Source: Streptomyces qaidamensis (lineage in GTDB: Bacteria; Actinomycetota; Actinomycetes; Streptomycetales; Streptomycetaceae). From it: 64,000 nt of DNA. The notes below the pieces were generated by a model. The model was given only the letters and a program-made list of their open reading frames with translations, did not search any database and was not told the DNA's origin. The position numbers and the translations under genes were made by a program. Location of the stretch: assembly GCF_001611795.1 (NCBI RefSeq), contig NZ_CP015098.1:3100001-3164000 (forward strand), given 5' to 3'. Shown here one piece after another: positions 48,413-57,096 of the stretch. The stretch's first letter is position 1. Each line of letters opens with the position of its first letter.

Positions 48413-49591
48413 TCAGCGGGGGGTGGCCGCCGTCGGTCCCTCGCGGCAGATCAGCAGCAGGGCCCGGTCGTCGTTGACGTCCTTGGCGACCGCCTCGATG
48501 AGATGCCAGGCGGCACCGTGGAAGCCGCCGGCCACATAGCGGTCGGCCTCGCCGGTGAGGCGGTCGATGCCCTCGACGATGTCGCGGTCGGCGGTCTCCA
48601 CCAGGCCGTCCGTGAACAGCATCAGCACGTCGCCCGGCCGCAGCGAACCCTTCACCGGGTCGAACTGGGCGCCGTCGTACACCCCGAGGAGCGGGCCCTC
48701 GGCCGCCTTCTCCTCCCAGCGGCCGGTGCCGGCGCTGAGCTGGAGGCCCGGCGGGTGGCCCGCGGAGTAGAGCTCGTAGTCGCCGGAGTCCAGGTCGAGG
48801 ACCAGGTGGATGGAGGTGGCGAAGCCCTCGTCCCAGTCCTGGCGCAGGAGGTAGCCGTTGGCGGCCGGAAGGAAGGCGTGCGGCGGAAGGGAGCCGAGCA
48901 GGCCGCCGAACGCGCCGGACAGCAGCAGGGCGCGCGAACCCGCGTCCATGCCCTTGCCGGAGACGTCGGTGAGGACGACCTCGAGCGTGCGGCCGCCGTT
49001 GGTACGGGCCGCCACCACGAAGTCGCCCGAGAACGACTGACCGCCCGCCGGGCGCAGGGCCATCTCCCGGTGCCAGCCGCCCGGCAGGTCGGGCAGCTTG
49101 CTCTGCACCCGGATGCGTTCACGCAGGTCGAAGAGCATCGTGCCGCCGCGCCGCCAGGGCACACCGACCCGGCTGCGGAACTGGGCGAGGAGCAGCCCGA
49201 AGAAGCCGCAGGCCGCGACCACGAGGACGACGCCGGGGGTGACCCGCGACGGACCCTCCGTGTACGGGCCGAGCTGCACCGACTCCACGATCAGCGCGGT
49301 GGCCGCGGCCGCGTACAGGCCGAGCAGACTCGCCGGGCGCAGCAGCAGCCCGCCCACGACGACGGGCAGCACCAGCGCGGACGGTGAGAACCACACCGAG
49401 TTCGCCAGGGTGGCCGCCGCGATCAGCGGGACGGTCAGGAGCAGACCGACCAGGGCGATCCAGTCCGAACCGTTGCCTCGGAAGTAGTCCACGGCCGCTC
49501 GGCGCACGCCGACGCGGACCCGGTGCCACTGCTTCTTCAACCGGGCCGTGAACGTCTCGGCTTCCGCGCGCCGCTCTCGTCCTGATGCCAT
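48413..49591 (-). CDS. PP2C-type (SpoIIE domain) Ser/Thr phosphatase, membrane-anchored
   Basis: 392 residues. About four hydrophobic segments in residues 40-135 form the N-terminal membrane part. The catalytic SpoIIE domain (~165-385) shows QSFSGDFVVA, VVLTDVSGKGMDA, YSAGHPPGLQLS, LMLFTDGLVE and NDDRALLLICR, so the metal-binding Asp residues are present. Such phosphatases dephosphorylate anti-anti-sigma factors; no anti-sigma gene is next to it, so the target is unknown. ATG at 49591. Upstream of the ABC operon on the same strand, separated by ~120 bp. Confidence 0.93.
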   Translation of the reverse strand: MASGRERRAEAETFTARLKKQWHRVRVGVRRAAVDYFRGNGSDWIALVGLLLTVPLIAAATLANSVWFSPSALVLPVVVGGLLLRPASLLGLYAAAATALIVESVQLGPYTEGPSRVTPGVVLVVAACGFFGLLLAQFRSRVGVPWRRGGTMLFDLRERIRVQSKLPDLPGGWHREMALRPAGGQSFSGDFVVAARTNGGRTLEVVLTDVSGKGMDAGSRALLLSGAFGGLLGSLPPHAFLPAANGYLLRQDWDEGFATSIHLVLDLDSGDYELYSAGHPPGLQLSAGTGRWEEKAAEGPLLGVYDGAQFDPVKGSLRPGDVLMLFTDGLVETADRDIVEGIDRLTGEADRYVAGGFHGAAWHLIEAVAKDVNDDRALLLICREGPTAATPR

Positions 49592-49753
49592 TAGTTCGGG
49601 ACCCTATCCATCGGACCAGCCGCTTGGCACGTGAGGTCCCACTTGTCCCCCGTCCGAGGGCCGACTTCACAGTGAACTTCACGGTGCGCCGCTCCGCCGC
49701 CACCCGGGAGAAATTCCCTCGCTCGTCCCGCATCTCCCTGGTAGGCATGGCCC

Positions 49754-51013
49754 ATGGCGACTGACGCGACCGGTTCCGCGCCCGGCCTTCGGGTACTTCG
49801 GCGGGATGAGTGGGACAAGTGGTACGACACCCTGATCCGGGGCTTCGGCGGGGTGCCGGAGTCCGCCGAGGAGCGGGAGTTGTGGAACTCGCTGACCGAG
49901 GTCGACCGTTCCCTCGGCGCCTGGGACCGGGACGAGTGCGTGGGGACGGCCGGGGCGTTCAGCTTCCGGCTCACGGTGCCCGGCGGCGCCTCGGTACCGG
50001 CCGCGGGCGTCACCATGGTCAGCGTGGCCGCCACCCATCGCCGGCGCGGGGTGCTGACCTCGATGATGCGGCGGCAGTTGGACGACGTCCGGGCCTCGGG
50101 TGAGCCGCTGGCCGTGCTCACGGCCTCCGAACCGGCGATCTACGGCCGGTTCGGGTACGGGGCCGCCACCTTCCAGTTGAGCGCCGAGATCGACACGACC
50201 CGGGTGCGGCTCACGTCGCTGCCGGCGGGCACGGATGACGTGCGCGTGCGCTACGCCGTACCTGCCGATGTGCTCGACGCGTGCGAGGCGGTGTACGCCC
50301 GGCTGGTCCCGTCACGGCCCGGGATGCTGGCACGGCAGCCCGGCTGGGAGCGGCTCGAGTTGCTCGACCCGGAGAGCGACCGGGGAGGAGCGTCGCCCCT
50401 GCAGTGCGTCCTCGCCGAGCGGGACGGCGAGACGGTCGGGTACGCGCGGTTCCGCGTCAAACCGGACTGGGATGCCGCCGGGCCCGACGGCACGGTGATC
50501 CTGGAGAGCTCGGCGGCGCTGGACCCCGCGGCGGACGCGGCGCTGTGGCGGTTCCTGTTCGGCATCGACCTGACGTCGTCGCTGGTGGTGCGGGGGCGGG
50601 GCCGGCCGGTGGACGAGGCGTGGCGGCACTGGGTGTCCGACATCCGGCGGTGCCGGCCGCGAGTTCTGGACTCGCTGTACCTGCGGCCGGTGGACCTGGG
50701 GGCCGCACTGGAGGCGCGGACGTATCAGGCGCCGGTGGACGTGGTGTTCGAGGTGGAGGACGCGTTCTGCCCCTGGAACTCCGGGCGTTGGCGGCTCAGC
50801 GGGGATGCGAAGGGGGCGTCCTGCGGGCGTACGGCGGATGCGGCGGATCTCGTGCTGTGCGTACGGGAGTTGGGGGCCGCGTACCTCGGGGGTGTGTCGC
50901 TGGCCTCGTTGGGGGTGGCCGGGCGGGTGCGGGAGGTACGGCGGGGGGCGCTGGCGGAGGCTTCCCTGGGGTTCGGGACCGGCGTGGCTCCGTGGTTGCC
51001 GCACGGTTTCTGA
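49754..51013 (+). CDS. Eis-family GNAT N-acetyltransferase
   Basis: 419 residues, the expected length. Eis layout: N-terminal GNAT (GVTMVSVAATHRRRGVLTSM, the acetyl-CoA loop), FGYGAATFQ, a second incomplete GNAT core (~170-300), and a C-terminal SCP2-like domain (LYLRPVDLGAALEARTY, DAADLVLCVRELGAAYLGGV). The last residues GVAPWLPHGF fit the usual Eis-type carboxy end. Mycobacterial Eis acetylates aminoglycosides and lysines; relatives differ in substrate, so drug inactivation should not be assumed. Divergent from the PP2C phosphatase with ~160 bp between. Confidence 0.93.
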   Translation: MATDATGSAPGLRVLRRDEWDKWYDTLIRGFGGVPESAEERELWNSLTEVDRSLGAWDRDECVGTAGAFSFRLTVPGGASVPAAGVTMVSVAATHRRRGVLTSMMRRQLDDVRASGEPLAVLTASEPAIYGRFGYGAATFQLSAEIDTTRVRLTSLPAGTDDVRVRYAVPADVLDACEAVYARLVPSRPGMLARQPGWERLELLDPESDRGGASPLQCVLAERDGETVGYARFRVKPDWDAAGPDGTVILESSAALDPAADAALWRFLFGIDLTSSLVVRGRGRPVDEAWRHWVSDIRRCRPRVLDSLYLRPVDLGAALEARTYQAPVDVVFEVEDAFCPWNSGRWRLSGDAKGASCGRTADAADLVLCVRELGAAYLGGVSLASLGVAGRVREVRRGALAEASLGFGTGVAPWLPHGF

Positions 51014-51041
51014 GGGCGGGGGTCCTCACCGGCCGCGGGGC

Positions 51042-51851
51042 TCAGGGGCGTTGGCAGGACGGGCACCAGAAGAGGTTGCGGGCGGCGAGGTCGGCGGTGC
51101 GGATCTCGCCGCCGCAGATGTGGCAGGGCAGGTTGGCCCTGCGGTAGACGTACACCTCGCCGCCGTGGTCGTCCACGCGGGGCGGGCGGCCCATCGCCTC
51201 CGGGGTGTGCTCCGGGCGGACGGTGTCGATGCGGTTGTTGCGGACGCCCTCGTGCATGAGGTCGACGAGGTCGGTCCAGATCGCGTGCCACTCGGTGGGG
51301 GTGATGTCCTTGCCGGCGCGGTACGGGTCGATGCGGTGCCGGAAGAGGACCTCCGCGCGGTAGACGTTTCCCACGCCGGCGATGACCTTCTGGTCCATGA
51401 GGAGGGCGGCGATCGTCGTACGGCTGCGGGTGATGCGGCGGTACGCGGTGTCCGGGTCGGCGTCGTCGCGGAGGGGGTCCGGGCCCAGGCGGTCGTGTAT
51501 CGCCTGCTTCTCCGGGGGTGTAATGAGGGCGCAGGTGGTGGGGCCTCGGAGGTCGACGTAGGCGGTGTCGTTCGCCAGGCGGAGGCGGACGGTGTCGGGG
51601 GGGGGTGGCTCGGGGGCCGGGCCGAAGGTGACCTTGCCGAAGAGGCCGAGGTGGATGTGGATCCAGTCGGTGTCGCGGAACCCGAGGAAGAGGTGTTTGC
51701 CGTGAGCTTCCGTGTGGGTGAGTTCCGTGCCGGTGAGGAGGGTGGCGGCGGGGGTGAACTTGCCCTGGGGGCTGGTGGTGCGGGGCTTTGTGCCGAGGAA
51801 GGCGGTGGCGTAGTCCTGGGCGAGGCGGTGGATGGTGTGGCCTTCGGGCAC
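51042..51851 (-). CDS. Fpg/Nei-family DNA glycosylase-lyase (endonuclease VIII-like)
   Basis: 269 residues from GTG at 51851 (AGGGGAG upstream). The product begins PEGHTIHRLA, where Pro is the catalytic nucleophile after Met removal and Glu is next to it. The H2TH region contains LLMDQKVIAGVGNVYRAEVL. The zinc finger reads CHICGGEIRTADLAARN followed by CPSC. The Nei-type start PEGHT points to endonuclease VIII rather than Fpg. It removes oxidised pyrimidines. The frame stays open to 52526, but that region is repeats. Convergent with the Eis-type gene. Confidence 0.94.
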   Translation of the reverse strand: MPEGHTIHRLAQDYATAFLGTKPRTTSPQGKFTPAATLLTGTELTHTEAHGKHLFLGFRDTDWIHIHLGLFGKVTFGPAPEPPPPDTVRLRLANDTAYVDLRGPTTCALITPPEKQAIHDRLGPDPLRDDADPDTAYRRITRSRTTIAALLMDQKVIAGVGNVYRAEVLFRHRIDPYRAGKDITPTEWHAIWTDLVDLMHEGVRNNRIDTVRPEHTPEAMGRPPRVDDHGGEVYVYRRANLPCHICGGEIRTADLAARNLFWCPSCQRP

Positions 51852-51903
51852 GGGGTCTCCCCTGGGTCGGTTCGGTTGCCTGCCGGTGGCTGGAACGGGA
51901 TGC

Positions 51904-52140
51904 TTTGCCCACCCGCCCGCCCGACACACGGTCGGTCGAGAGACCGAGGTCGAGAGGCCGAGGCCGACGCCTCGGGGCTCCGCCCCGGTGGATTTTTCCC
52001 ACCCACCCGCCCGACGCGGTCGATCGAGGATTCGAGGTCGAGACGCCTCGGGGCTCCGCCCCAGGCGGCCTTGCCCACCCGCCCACCCGACACGGTCGGT
52101 CGAGAGACCAGGTCGAAACGCCTCGGGGCTCCGCCCCGAA
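51904..52140. repeat. Three-copy 70-90 bp block with GGGGCTCCGCCCC hairpin
   Basis: Copies run about 51904-51990, 51994-52069 and 52070-52140. Each has CCCACCCGCCC, a CGGTCGGTCGAGAGACC or related segment, and CGCCTCGGGGCTCCGCCCC. The last element is a palindrome of a kind common in Streptomyces intergenic DNA. The block lies upstream of the glycosylase gene on the minus strand. Confidence 0.8.
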
Positions 52141-52250
52141 CCCCGGCGGGGACTTCGTCCCCTGCACCCCTCTCGGGAGCTCCGCCCCCGGCACCCCCGC
52201 GGGGTCTGCCCCAGCCCTCCCCAGCAGAGCTCCGGCCCTGCCAGGGGGCG

Positions 52251-52515
52251 GCGTTCCCGCTCGCGGCAGGGGGGACGGAGTTCCCGCTCAACGCAGGGGG
52301 CACAGCTCCCGCCCTCGACAGAAGGGCCGAGTTCCCGCTCAACGCAGGGGGCACAGCTCCCGCTCTCGGCAGAAGGGCCGAGTTCCCGCTCATCGCAGGG
52401 AGCACAGCTCCCGCTCATGGCAGGGGACTCGGCTCCGCTCGCGGCAGAGGAGTGGAGCTTTCGCTCGACGCAGAGGGGCGCAACTCCCGCTCGCGACAGG
52501 GGGGCGCAGCCCGCT
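52251..52515. repeat. 51-bp minisatellite between glycosylase and rpiB
   Basis: Units begin at 52278, 52329 and 52380 (GAGTTCCCGCTCAACGCAGG or close variant), and continue in degenerate form from 52431; a partial unit precedes. Each unit contains two ~25-bp sub-units, each with a CCCGCTC element. Because 51 is a multiple of three, frames on the minus strand remain open through the array, but the conceptual products are low complexity and no start or ribosome site supports a gene. Confidence 0.85.
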
Positions 52516-52568
52516 CGGCACTCCACACCGGGCGACAGCTCCGCCCCACCTACTGCGTGGCTCCTGCA

Positions 52569-52594
52569 CGACCCGGCTTCTCAAGGCCGGGTCG
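52569..52594 (-). terminator. Terminator of rpiB
   Basis: CGACCCGGC (52569-52577) pairs with GCCGGGTCG (52586-52594) around an 8-nt loop, 6 bp beyond the rpiB stop codon. Confidence 0.75.
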
Positions 52595-52599
52595 GGCGG

Positions 52600-53085
52600 C
52601 TACTGCTGCGGGTGATGCGGGGGAATCGGAGGCAGGTCGCCGGTCGTTTCGTAGGCGGACAGCATGTCGATCCGGCGGATGTGGCGTTCGTCACCGGAGA
52701 ACGGCGTGCCGAGGAACGTCTCCACGAACTTCGTCGCCTCGTCCTGCGAGTGCATGCGCGCGCCCACCGCGACGACGTTCGCGTTGTTGTGCTGGCGGCC
52801 CAGGGACGCCGTCTCCTCGCTCCAGGCGAGGGCCGCACGGACGCCCTTGACCTTGTTCGCGGCGATCTGCTCGCCGTTGCCCGAGCCGCCGATGACGACG
52901 CCGAGGGCGTCGGGGTCCGCGGCCGTGCGCTCCGCTGCGCGGAGGCAGAAGGGCGGGTAGTCGTCCTGAGCGTCGTAGATGTGCGGGCCGCAGTCGACGG
53001 GGTCGTGACCCGCCTGCTTCAGCCACTCGACGAGGTGGTTCTTGAGTTCGTAGCCCGCATGGTCCGAGCCGAGGTACACGCGCAT
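52600..53085 (-). CDS. rpiB: Ribose-5-phosphate isomerase B
   Basis: 161 residues from ATG at 53085. MRVYLGSDHAGYELKNHL, VDCGPH, then GVVIGGSGNGEQIAANKVKG and RQHNNANVVAVGAR. In E. coli RpiB the catalytic base is a Cys in the xCGTG loop; here that site reads IGGSGNGE, the actinobacterial form in which a Glu (as in the mycobacterial enzyme) replaces it. The frame goes on to 53349 but family members start MRVYLGSDHAG. Interconverts ribose 5-phosphate and ribulose 5-phosphate; the latter is the proposed substrate of the SDR half of the gene at 1470. Confidence 0.95.
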   Translation of the reverse strand: MRVYLGSDHAGYELKNHLVEWLKQAGHDPVDCGPHIYDAQDDYPPFCLRAAERTAADPDALGVVIGGSGNGEQIAANKVKGVRAALAWSEETASLGRQHNNANVVAVGARMHSQDEATKFVETFLGTPFSGDERHIRRIDMLSAYETTGDLPPIPPHHPQQ

Positions 53086-53363
53086 GGGACGAGTGTGACA
53101 CGGGTGTTTCGGGGAAGGCGCGCGGGGTGTCGCTCCTGAAAACCCGAGGCAAATGTGAGCCACATTACTGAACCTCAGGAAAACCTCAAGTAACAATCTG
53201 GATTCAAAGGTTCTCCGATTCGTTCGCCTCCGATTCACTGGACCGGCTCGTACACCGCTCGTACGAGCCCCCCGTGCACCGCCATGCCGCGAAACACCCC
53301 GTTCGTGCGGCTCGTGCGTTTCGTACGGAAGTACAGCTCCCCGGCGCAAAGGAAATCCGTTCC

Positions 53364-54854
53364 ATGACCTCGCAGCCGACTCTGAACAAGACCGGAAACG
53401 ACCCCGGAGGCCCCGGAGAGCCCGGAGCCGAGGGCTCCGGGCTGCAGGCCGGGCTCAAGAACCGGCACCTTTCGATGATCGCCATCGGCGGTGTCATCGG
53501 CGCCGGACTTTTCGTGGGGTCCAGCTCCGGTATCGCCACCGCCGGGCCCGGCATCCTGCTGTCGTACGCGCTCGTCGGCACGCTCGTGGTGCTGGTGATG
53601 CGGATGCTCGGTGAGATGTCGGCCGCCAACCCGACCTCGGGTTCCTTCTCCGCACACGCCGACCGGGCCCTCGGGTCCTGGGCCGGTTTCTCCATCGGCT
53701 GGCTGTACTGGTTCTTCTGGGTCGTGGTGCTGGCGGTCGAAGCGACCGCCGGTGCCGTGATCCTGGAGGGCTGGATCCCGGCCGTGCCCCAGTGGGGCTG
53801 GGCCCTGATCGTGATGGTGGTGCTGACCGCCACCAATCTGGTCTCCGTGGGCTCCTACGGCGAGTTCGAGTTCTGGTTCGCGGGCATCAAGGTCGTCGCC
53901 ATCGCCGCGTTCATCGTCATCGGCGGGCTGGCCGTCTTCGGGCTGCTGCCCGGTGTGGACAGTGAGCAGGCCGGGCTGAGCAACCTCACCGAGCACGGCG
54001 GCTTCCTGCCCAACGGGGCCGGCGCCATCCTCACCGGTGTGCTGCTCGTCGTCTTCTCCTTCATGGGCAGCGAGATCGCCACCCTGGCCGCCGGTGAGTC
54101 CGAGAACCCGCGGCAGGCCGTCACCAAGGCCACCAACAGCATCATCTGGCGTGTCGCCGTCTTCTACCTCGGCTCGATCGCCGTCGTCGTGTGCCTGCTT
54201 CCGTGGGACAGCAAGGCCATCACCAAGGACGGCTCCTACGTCGCCGCGCTCGACTCCCTCGGCATCGCGCACGCCGGTCAGATCATGAACTTCATCGTGC
54301 TGACCTCGGTGCTGTCCTGTCTGAACTCCGGCCTGTACACCGCCTCCCGCATGGCCTTCTCCCTCGGCCAGCGCGGCGACGCGCCGAAGGCCTTCGCCCG
54401 CACGACCTCCAACGGCGTGCCGCGCACGGCGATCCTCGCCTCCGTCGCCTTCGGCTTCGTGGCCGTCTTCTTCAACTACAAGTTCCCGGACTCCGTCTTC
54501 CTGTTCCTGGTGAACTCCAGTGGTGCGGTCGCCCTGTTCGTGTGGCTGGTGATCTGCTTCTCCCAGCTGCGCATGCGGAAGATCATCAAGGCCGAGGCGC
54601 CCGAGAAGCTCGTGGTGAAGATGTGGCTGTACCCGTATCTGACCTGGGCGACCGCCGCGCTGATCGTGTTCATCCTCGGCTACATGCTCACCGACACCGA
54701 GCACGACGGGCGCCAGACCATCCTGCTGTCGCTGCTCGTCGCCGCGGTGGTGCTCGTCATCGCCTTCGTGAAGAAGGGACTGCGTGGGGGCCGGCCGGCC
54801 GCCGACGCCCCGCAGGCTCAGGGCGAGGAGCGCAGCGAGGTGTCGGCCGGCTGA
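53364..54854 (+). CDS. Amino-acid permease (APC superfamily, GabP/AnsP type)
   Basis: 496 residues from ATG at 53364 (AAAGGAA upstream; the frame extends to 53274). Twelve hydrophobic segments. LKNRHLSMIAIGGVIGAGLF is the family's first helix with the substrate-binding GGVIGAG, and GSYGEFEFWFAGIKVVAI the central motif. Charged extensions lie at both ends. Probably proton-coupled uptake of an amino acid; the substrate cannot be read. Paralogous to the permease at 60913, which shares long stretches such as VMRMLGEMSAA and FSAHA. Confidence 0.93.
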   Translation: MTSQPTLNKTGNDPGGPGEPGAEGSGLQAGLKNRHLSMIAIGGVIGAGLFVGSSSGIATAGPGILLSYALVGTLVVLVMRMLGEMSAANPTSGSFSAHADRALGSWAGFSIGWLYWFFWVVVLAVEATAGAVILEGWIPAVPQWGWALIVMVVLTATNLVSVGSYGEFEFWFAGIKVVAIAAFIVIGGLAVFGLLPGVDSEQAGLSNLTEHGGFLPNGAGAILTGVLLVVFSFMGSEIATLAAGESENPRQAVTKATNSIIWRVAVFYLGSIAVVVCLLPWDSKAITKDGSYVAALDSLGIAHAGQIMNFIVLTSVLSCLNSGLYTASRMAFSLGQRGDAPKAFARTTSNGVPRTAILASVAFGFVAVFFNYKFPDSVFLFLVNSSGAVALFVWLVICFSQLRMRKIIKAEAPEKLVVKMWLYPYLTWATAALIVFILGYMLTDTEHDGRQTILLSLLVAAVVLVIAFVKKGLRGGRPAADAPQAQGEERSEVSAG

Positions 54855-54889
54855 CCCTTCCGGCCACCGCCTCACCGTTCGTCGTGACG

Positions 54890-54929
54890 GGGGCCTGTGG
54901 TGCGTGCCGCCGCACGCGCCGCAGGCCCC
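54890..54929. terminator. Hairpin between convergent permease and kinase
   Basis: GGGGCCTG (54890-54897) pairs with CAGGCCCC (54922-54929), with an inner GTGCG/CGCAC stem. It lies between the two convergent stop codons and can serve both genes. Confidence 0.7.
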
Positions 54930-54949
54930 TCTCGTTTTCCCACGGCCGC

Positions 54950-56965
54950 CTACAGCACCGTGAAGCTGTCCCTGACCTTCTTGTAGGTGGCGAGTGCGTC
55001 CTGCTCGATCCCGGCGTCGTACCACGTGTTGACCTGGTACGACTTGCCGGTCACGTTGAAGCCGAGCAGACGGGCGTGCCAGTGGACGCCCTTCAGCGTG
55101 AACGTGTACTCCCAGACCACCGCCGGGTGGCCGCGGAACGTGGTCTCCTCCAGGCGGATCTTGCGGTAGTCCTGGCCCTGGTGGGCGTTGCGCTCCGAGG
55201 TCTGCCAGGTCTCCAGCAGGTCGCCGCGGGCCAGGGAGGACTTGCCGACCAGTTCCTGGGCGCCGTCCGGGGAGGTGTAGTGCACTTCCGCGCCCGTCTT
55301 CACGTCCCGCCGCCAGCCGTCCGGTGTCGCCCAGGCGAACCCGCCGGCTTCCCGGTGTGTGCCGGGCGGCAGGGTCTGCGGCCGGGTGGTGCCCTCGACG
55401 GTGAGTGAGGGGGCGGTGGTGCCGCCGCTGGTGGCCGGCGCGGACGCGGAGGATCCGGCGCGGGGAGTGTCGTCGTCTCCCGGTGAGCCTGCTGACGTCG
55501 CCAGCAGGATGCCGACGACGGTGCCGGCGGTGGCGAGGGTGGCTGCCGCGGCGGTGAGCACGGTACGGCGACGGCCCGCGCCGGGGCGGGGACGCGCGCC
55601 GGGCGCGGCCGGGATGGCCGGTCCGGGGAGTTCGCCCGGCGGCATCGGCGTGGGCGCGGAGTGGGGGCGGCGCTCGGTCTCCGCCTGTGCGCGGGTGAGG
55701 GAGACGGGGCGTGGGCCCCTGGGCTGCGCGGACGCCTCCGTAGGTGTGGTGTGTGCGGGGTGCGGGCCCGGGACGGGGGCGGGCCGACGGGGGTCCCGGG
55801 GCGCCGGGAGGTAGGCGGGGGTCGGTGACTCCTGCGGGGGTGTGGGCGCAGGTGCCCGCGACTGCTGGTCCAGGGCCGGTTGTGGCCCTCCGAGGGTGGT
55901 GTCCAGGTGTGGGGCGGGCTCCGGCGGCAGACCCGGTGCGGACTCCCCGTCCGTCTCGGACTCCGGCTCCGGCTCCGGTACTTGTTCCGGTTCCGGCTCC
56001 CGTACTCCTGGCGGCTCCGCGTCCCGCGGCACCACCGCGACCGTCGGCGTCGGGGTGGGGAACGCCACCGGTCGCAGCGCCGTCTCCAGCGCCTCCAGGT
56101 CCGGGCGGGCCATCGGCTCCTTCGCGAGCAGGGACGTCAGGATGTCCCGCAACGGCCCCGCCGCGGCGGGGAGTTCCGGCTCCTCGTACAGGACCGCGTG
56201 CAGTGTCGCCAGTGTGGTGTCGCGGGAGAACGGGGAGCGGCCGCCCAGGGCCGCGCAGAGGGTCGCGCCCAGGGACCAGATGTCGGACGGCGGGCCCTGG
56301 GGGCGGCCGGAGATGCGCTCGGGGGCCATGTAGTCGGGCGAGCCGACCAGCATGCCGACCATCGTGAGCGCCTTGGCGTCCTGGATGGCGGCGATCCCGA
56401 AGTCCGTGAGGACGATCCGCCCTGCGCGGCCGGGACCGGTGCCGTTGCCGCGCCCGGATCCGGCCACCCCGTCCGCGTGTTCCACAAGTACGTTGCCGGG
56501 CTTGATGTCCCGGTGCAGTACGCCCCGTTCATGCACCTGCCGCAGCGCCGCGACCAGGCCGAGTCCGATGCGTGACGTCTCGCCGGGGCTCAGCGGGCCC
56601 GTCTCGGCGAGGGTCCGTTCGAGGGAGCGGCCCGCGACCAACTCCATGACGATCCACAGGCGTTCGCCCTCGTCGACCACGTCGTAGACCCGTACCACGT
56701 TGGGGTGGTCGATCCGGGCCGTGGCCCTGGCCTCGCGCAGGGTGCGTTCGCGGCGGGTCCTGCTGTCCTCCGCGTCGAGACCGTCGATCCGCATTTCCTT
56801 GACGGCGACGGGCCGGTCGAGTATTTCGTCGGCGGCTCGCCACACCCGCCCCATTCCCCCCTGGCCGATACTTTCGACCAACCGATAGCGCCCCGTCACC
56901 AATATCCCTGGAACACCGCCGCTGTTCGCATTCCCCGGCAATTCGCTGCACCCCCTCCACGACAC
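54950..56965 (-). CDS. Ser/Thr protein kinase with transmembrane helix and extracellular domain
   Basis: 671 residues if the GTG at 56965 is used; a GTG at the codon before TGRYRLVE (residue ~24) is also plausible. Kinase domain: SIGQGGMGRVW (P-loop), AVKEM, VLHRDIKPGNVL, VLTDFGIAA (DFG) and GSPDYMAPERI. A Pro/Glu-rich linker (~310-450) leads to a membrane helix (VLTAAAATLATAGTVVGILL). The last ~140 residues are an extracytoplasmic domain of unknown fold (FAWATPDGWRRDVK, YQVNTWYDAGIEQ). A PknB-like sensor kinase without PASTA repeats. Substrate unknown. Confidence 0.93.
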   Translation of the reverse strand: MSWRGCSELPGNANSGGVPGILVTGRYRLVESIGQGGMGRVWRAADEILDRPVAVKEMRIDGLDAEDSRTRRERTLREARATARIDHPNVVRVYDVVDEGERLWIVMELVAGRSLERTLAETGPLSPGETSRIGLGLVAALRQVHERGVLHRDIKPGNVLVEHADGVAGSGRGNGTGPGRAGRIVLTDFGIAAIQDAKALTMVGMLVGSPDYMAPERISGRPQGPPSDIWSLGATLCAALGGRSPFSRDTTLATLHAVLYEEPELPAAAGPLRDILTSLLAKEPMARPDLEALETALRPVAFPTPTPTVAVVPRDAEPPGVREPEPEQVPEPEPESETDGESAPGLPPEPAPHLDTTLGGPQPALDQQSRAPAPTPPQESPTPAYLPAPRDPRRPAPVPGPHPAHTTPTEASAQPRGPRPVSLTRAQAETERRPHSAPTPMPPGELPGPAIPAAPGARPRPGAGRRRTVLTAAAATLATAGTVVGILLATSAGSPGDDDTPRAGSSASAPATSGGTTAPSLTVEGTTRPQTLPPGTHREAGGFAWATPDGWRRDVKTGAEVHYTSPDGAQELVGKSSLARGDLLETWQTSERNAHQGQDYRKIRLEETTFRGHPAVVWEYTFTLKGVHWHARLLGFNVTGKSYQVNTWYDAGIEQDALATYKKVRDSFTVL

Positions 56966-57096
56966 CGCGACCGACTCCAGTGAAACACAACGGTCACACT
57001 TCGTGCCGCACCAGGATAGTGCGGTGAAATCTTGTGGTACCTCTTTCAGTGCTGCGAATTCAGGCGCAGTCCAGGGGGACGCAAGGGGGGACGAAC

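Noticed and set aside
51042..52526. Long minus-strand frame extending the glycosylase upstream by 225 codons.
   Set aside because: The extension is low-complexity repeat translation. The catalytic Pro must be residue 2, which fixes the start at 51851.
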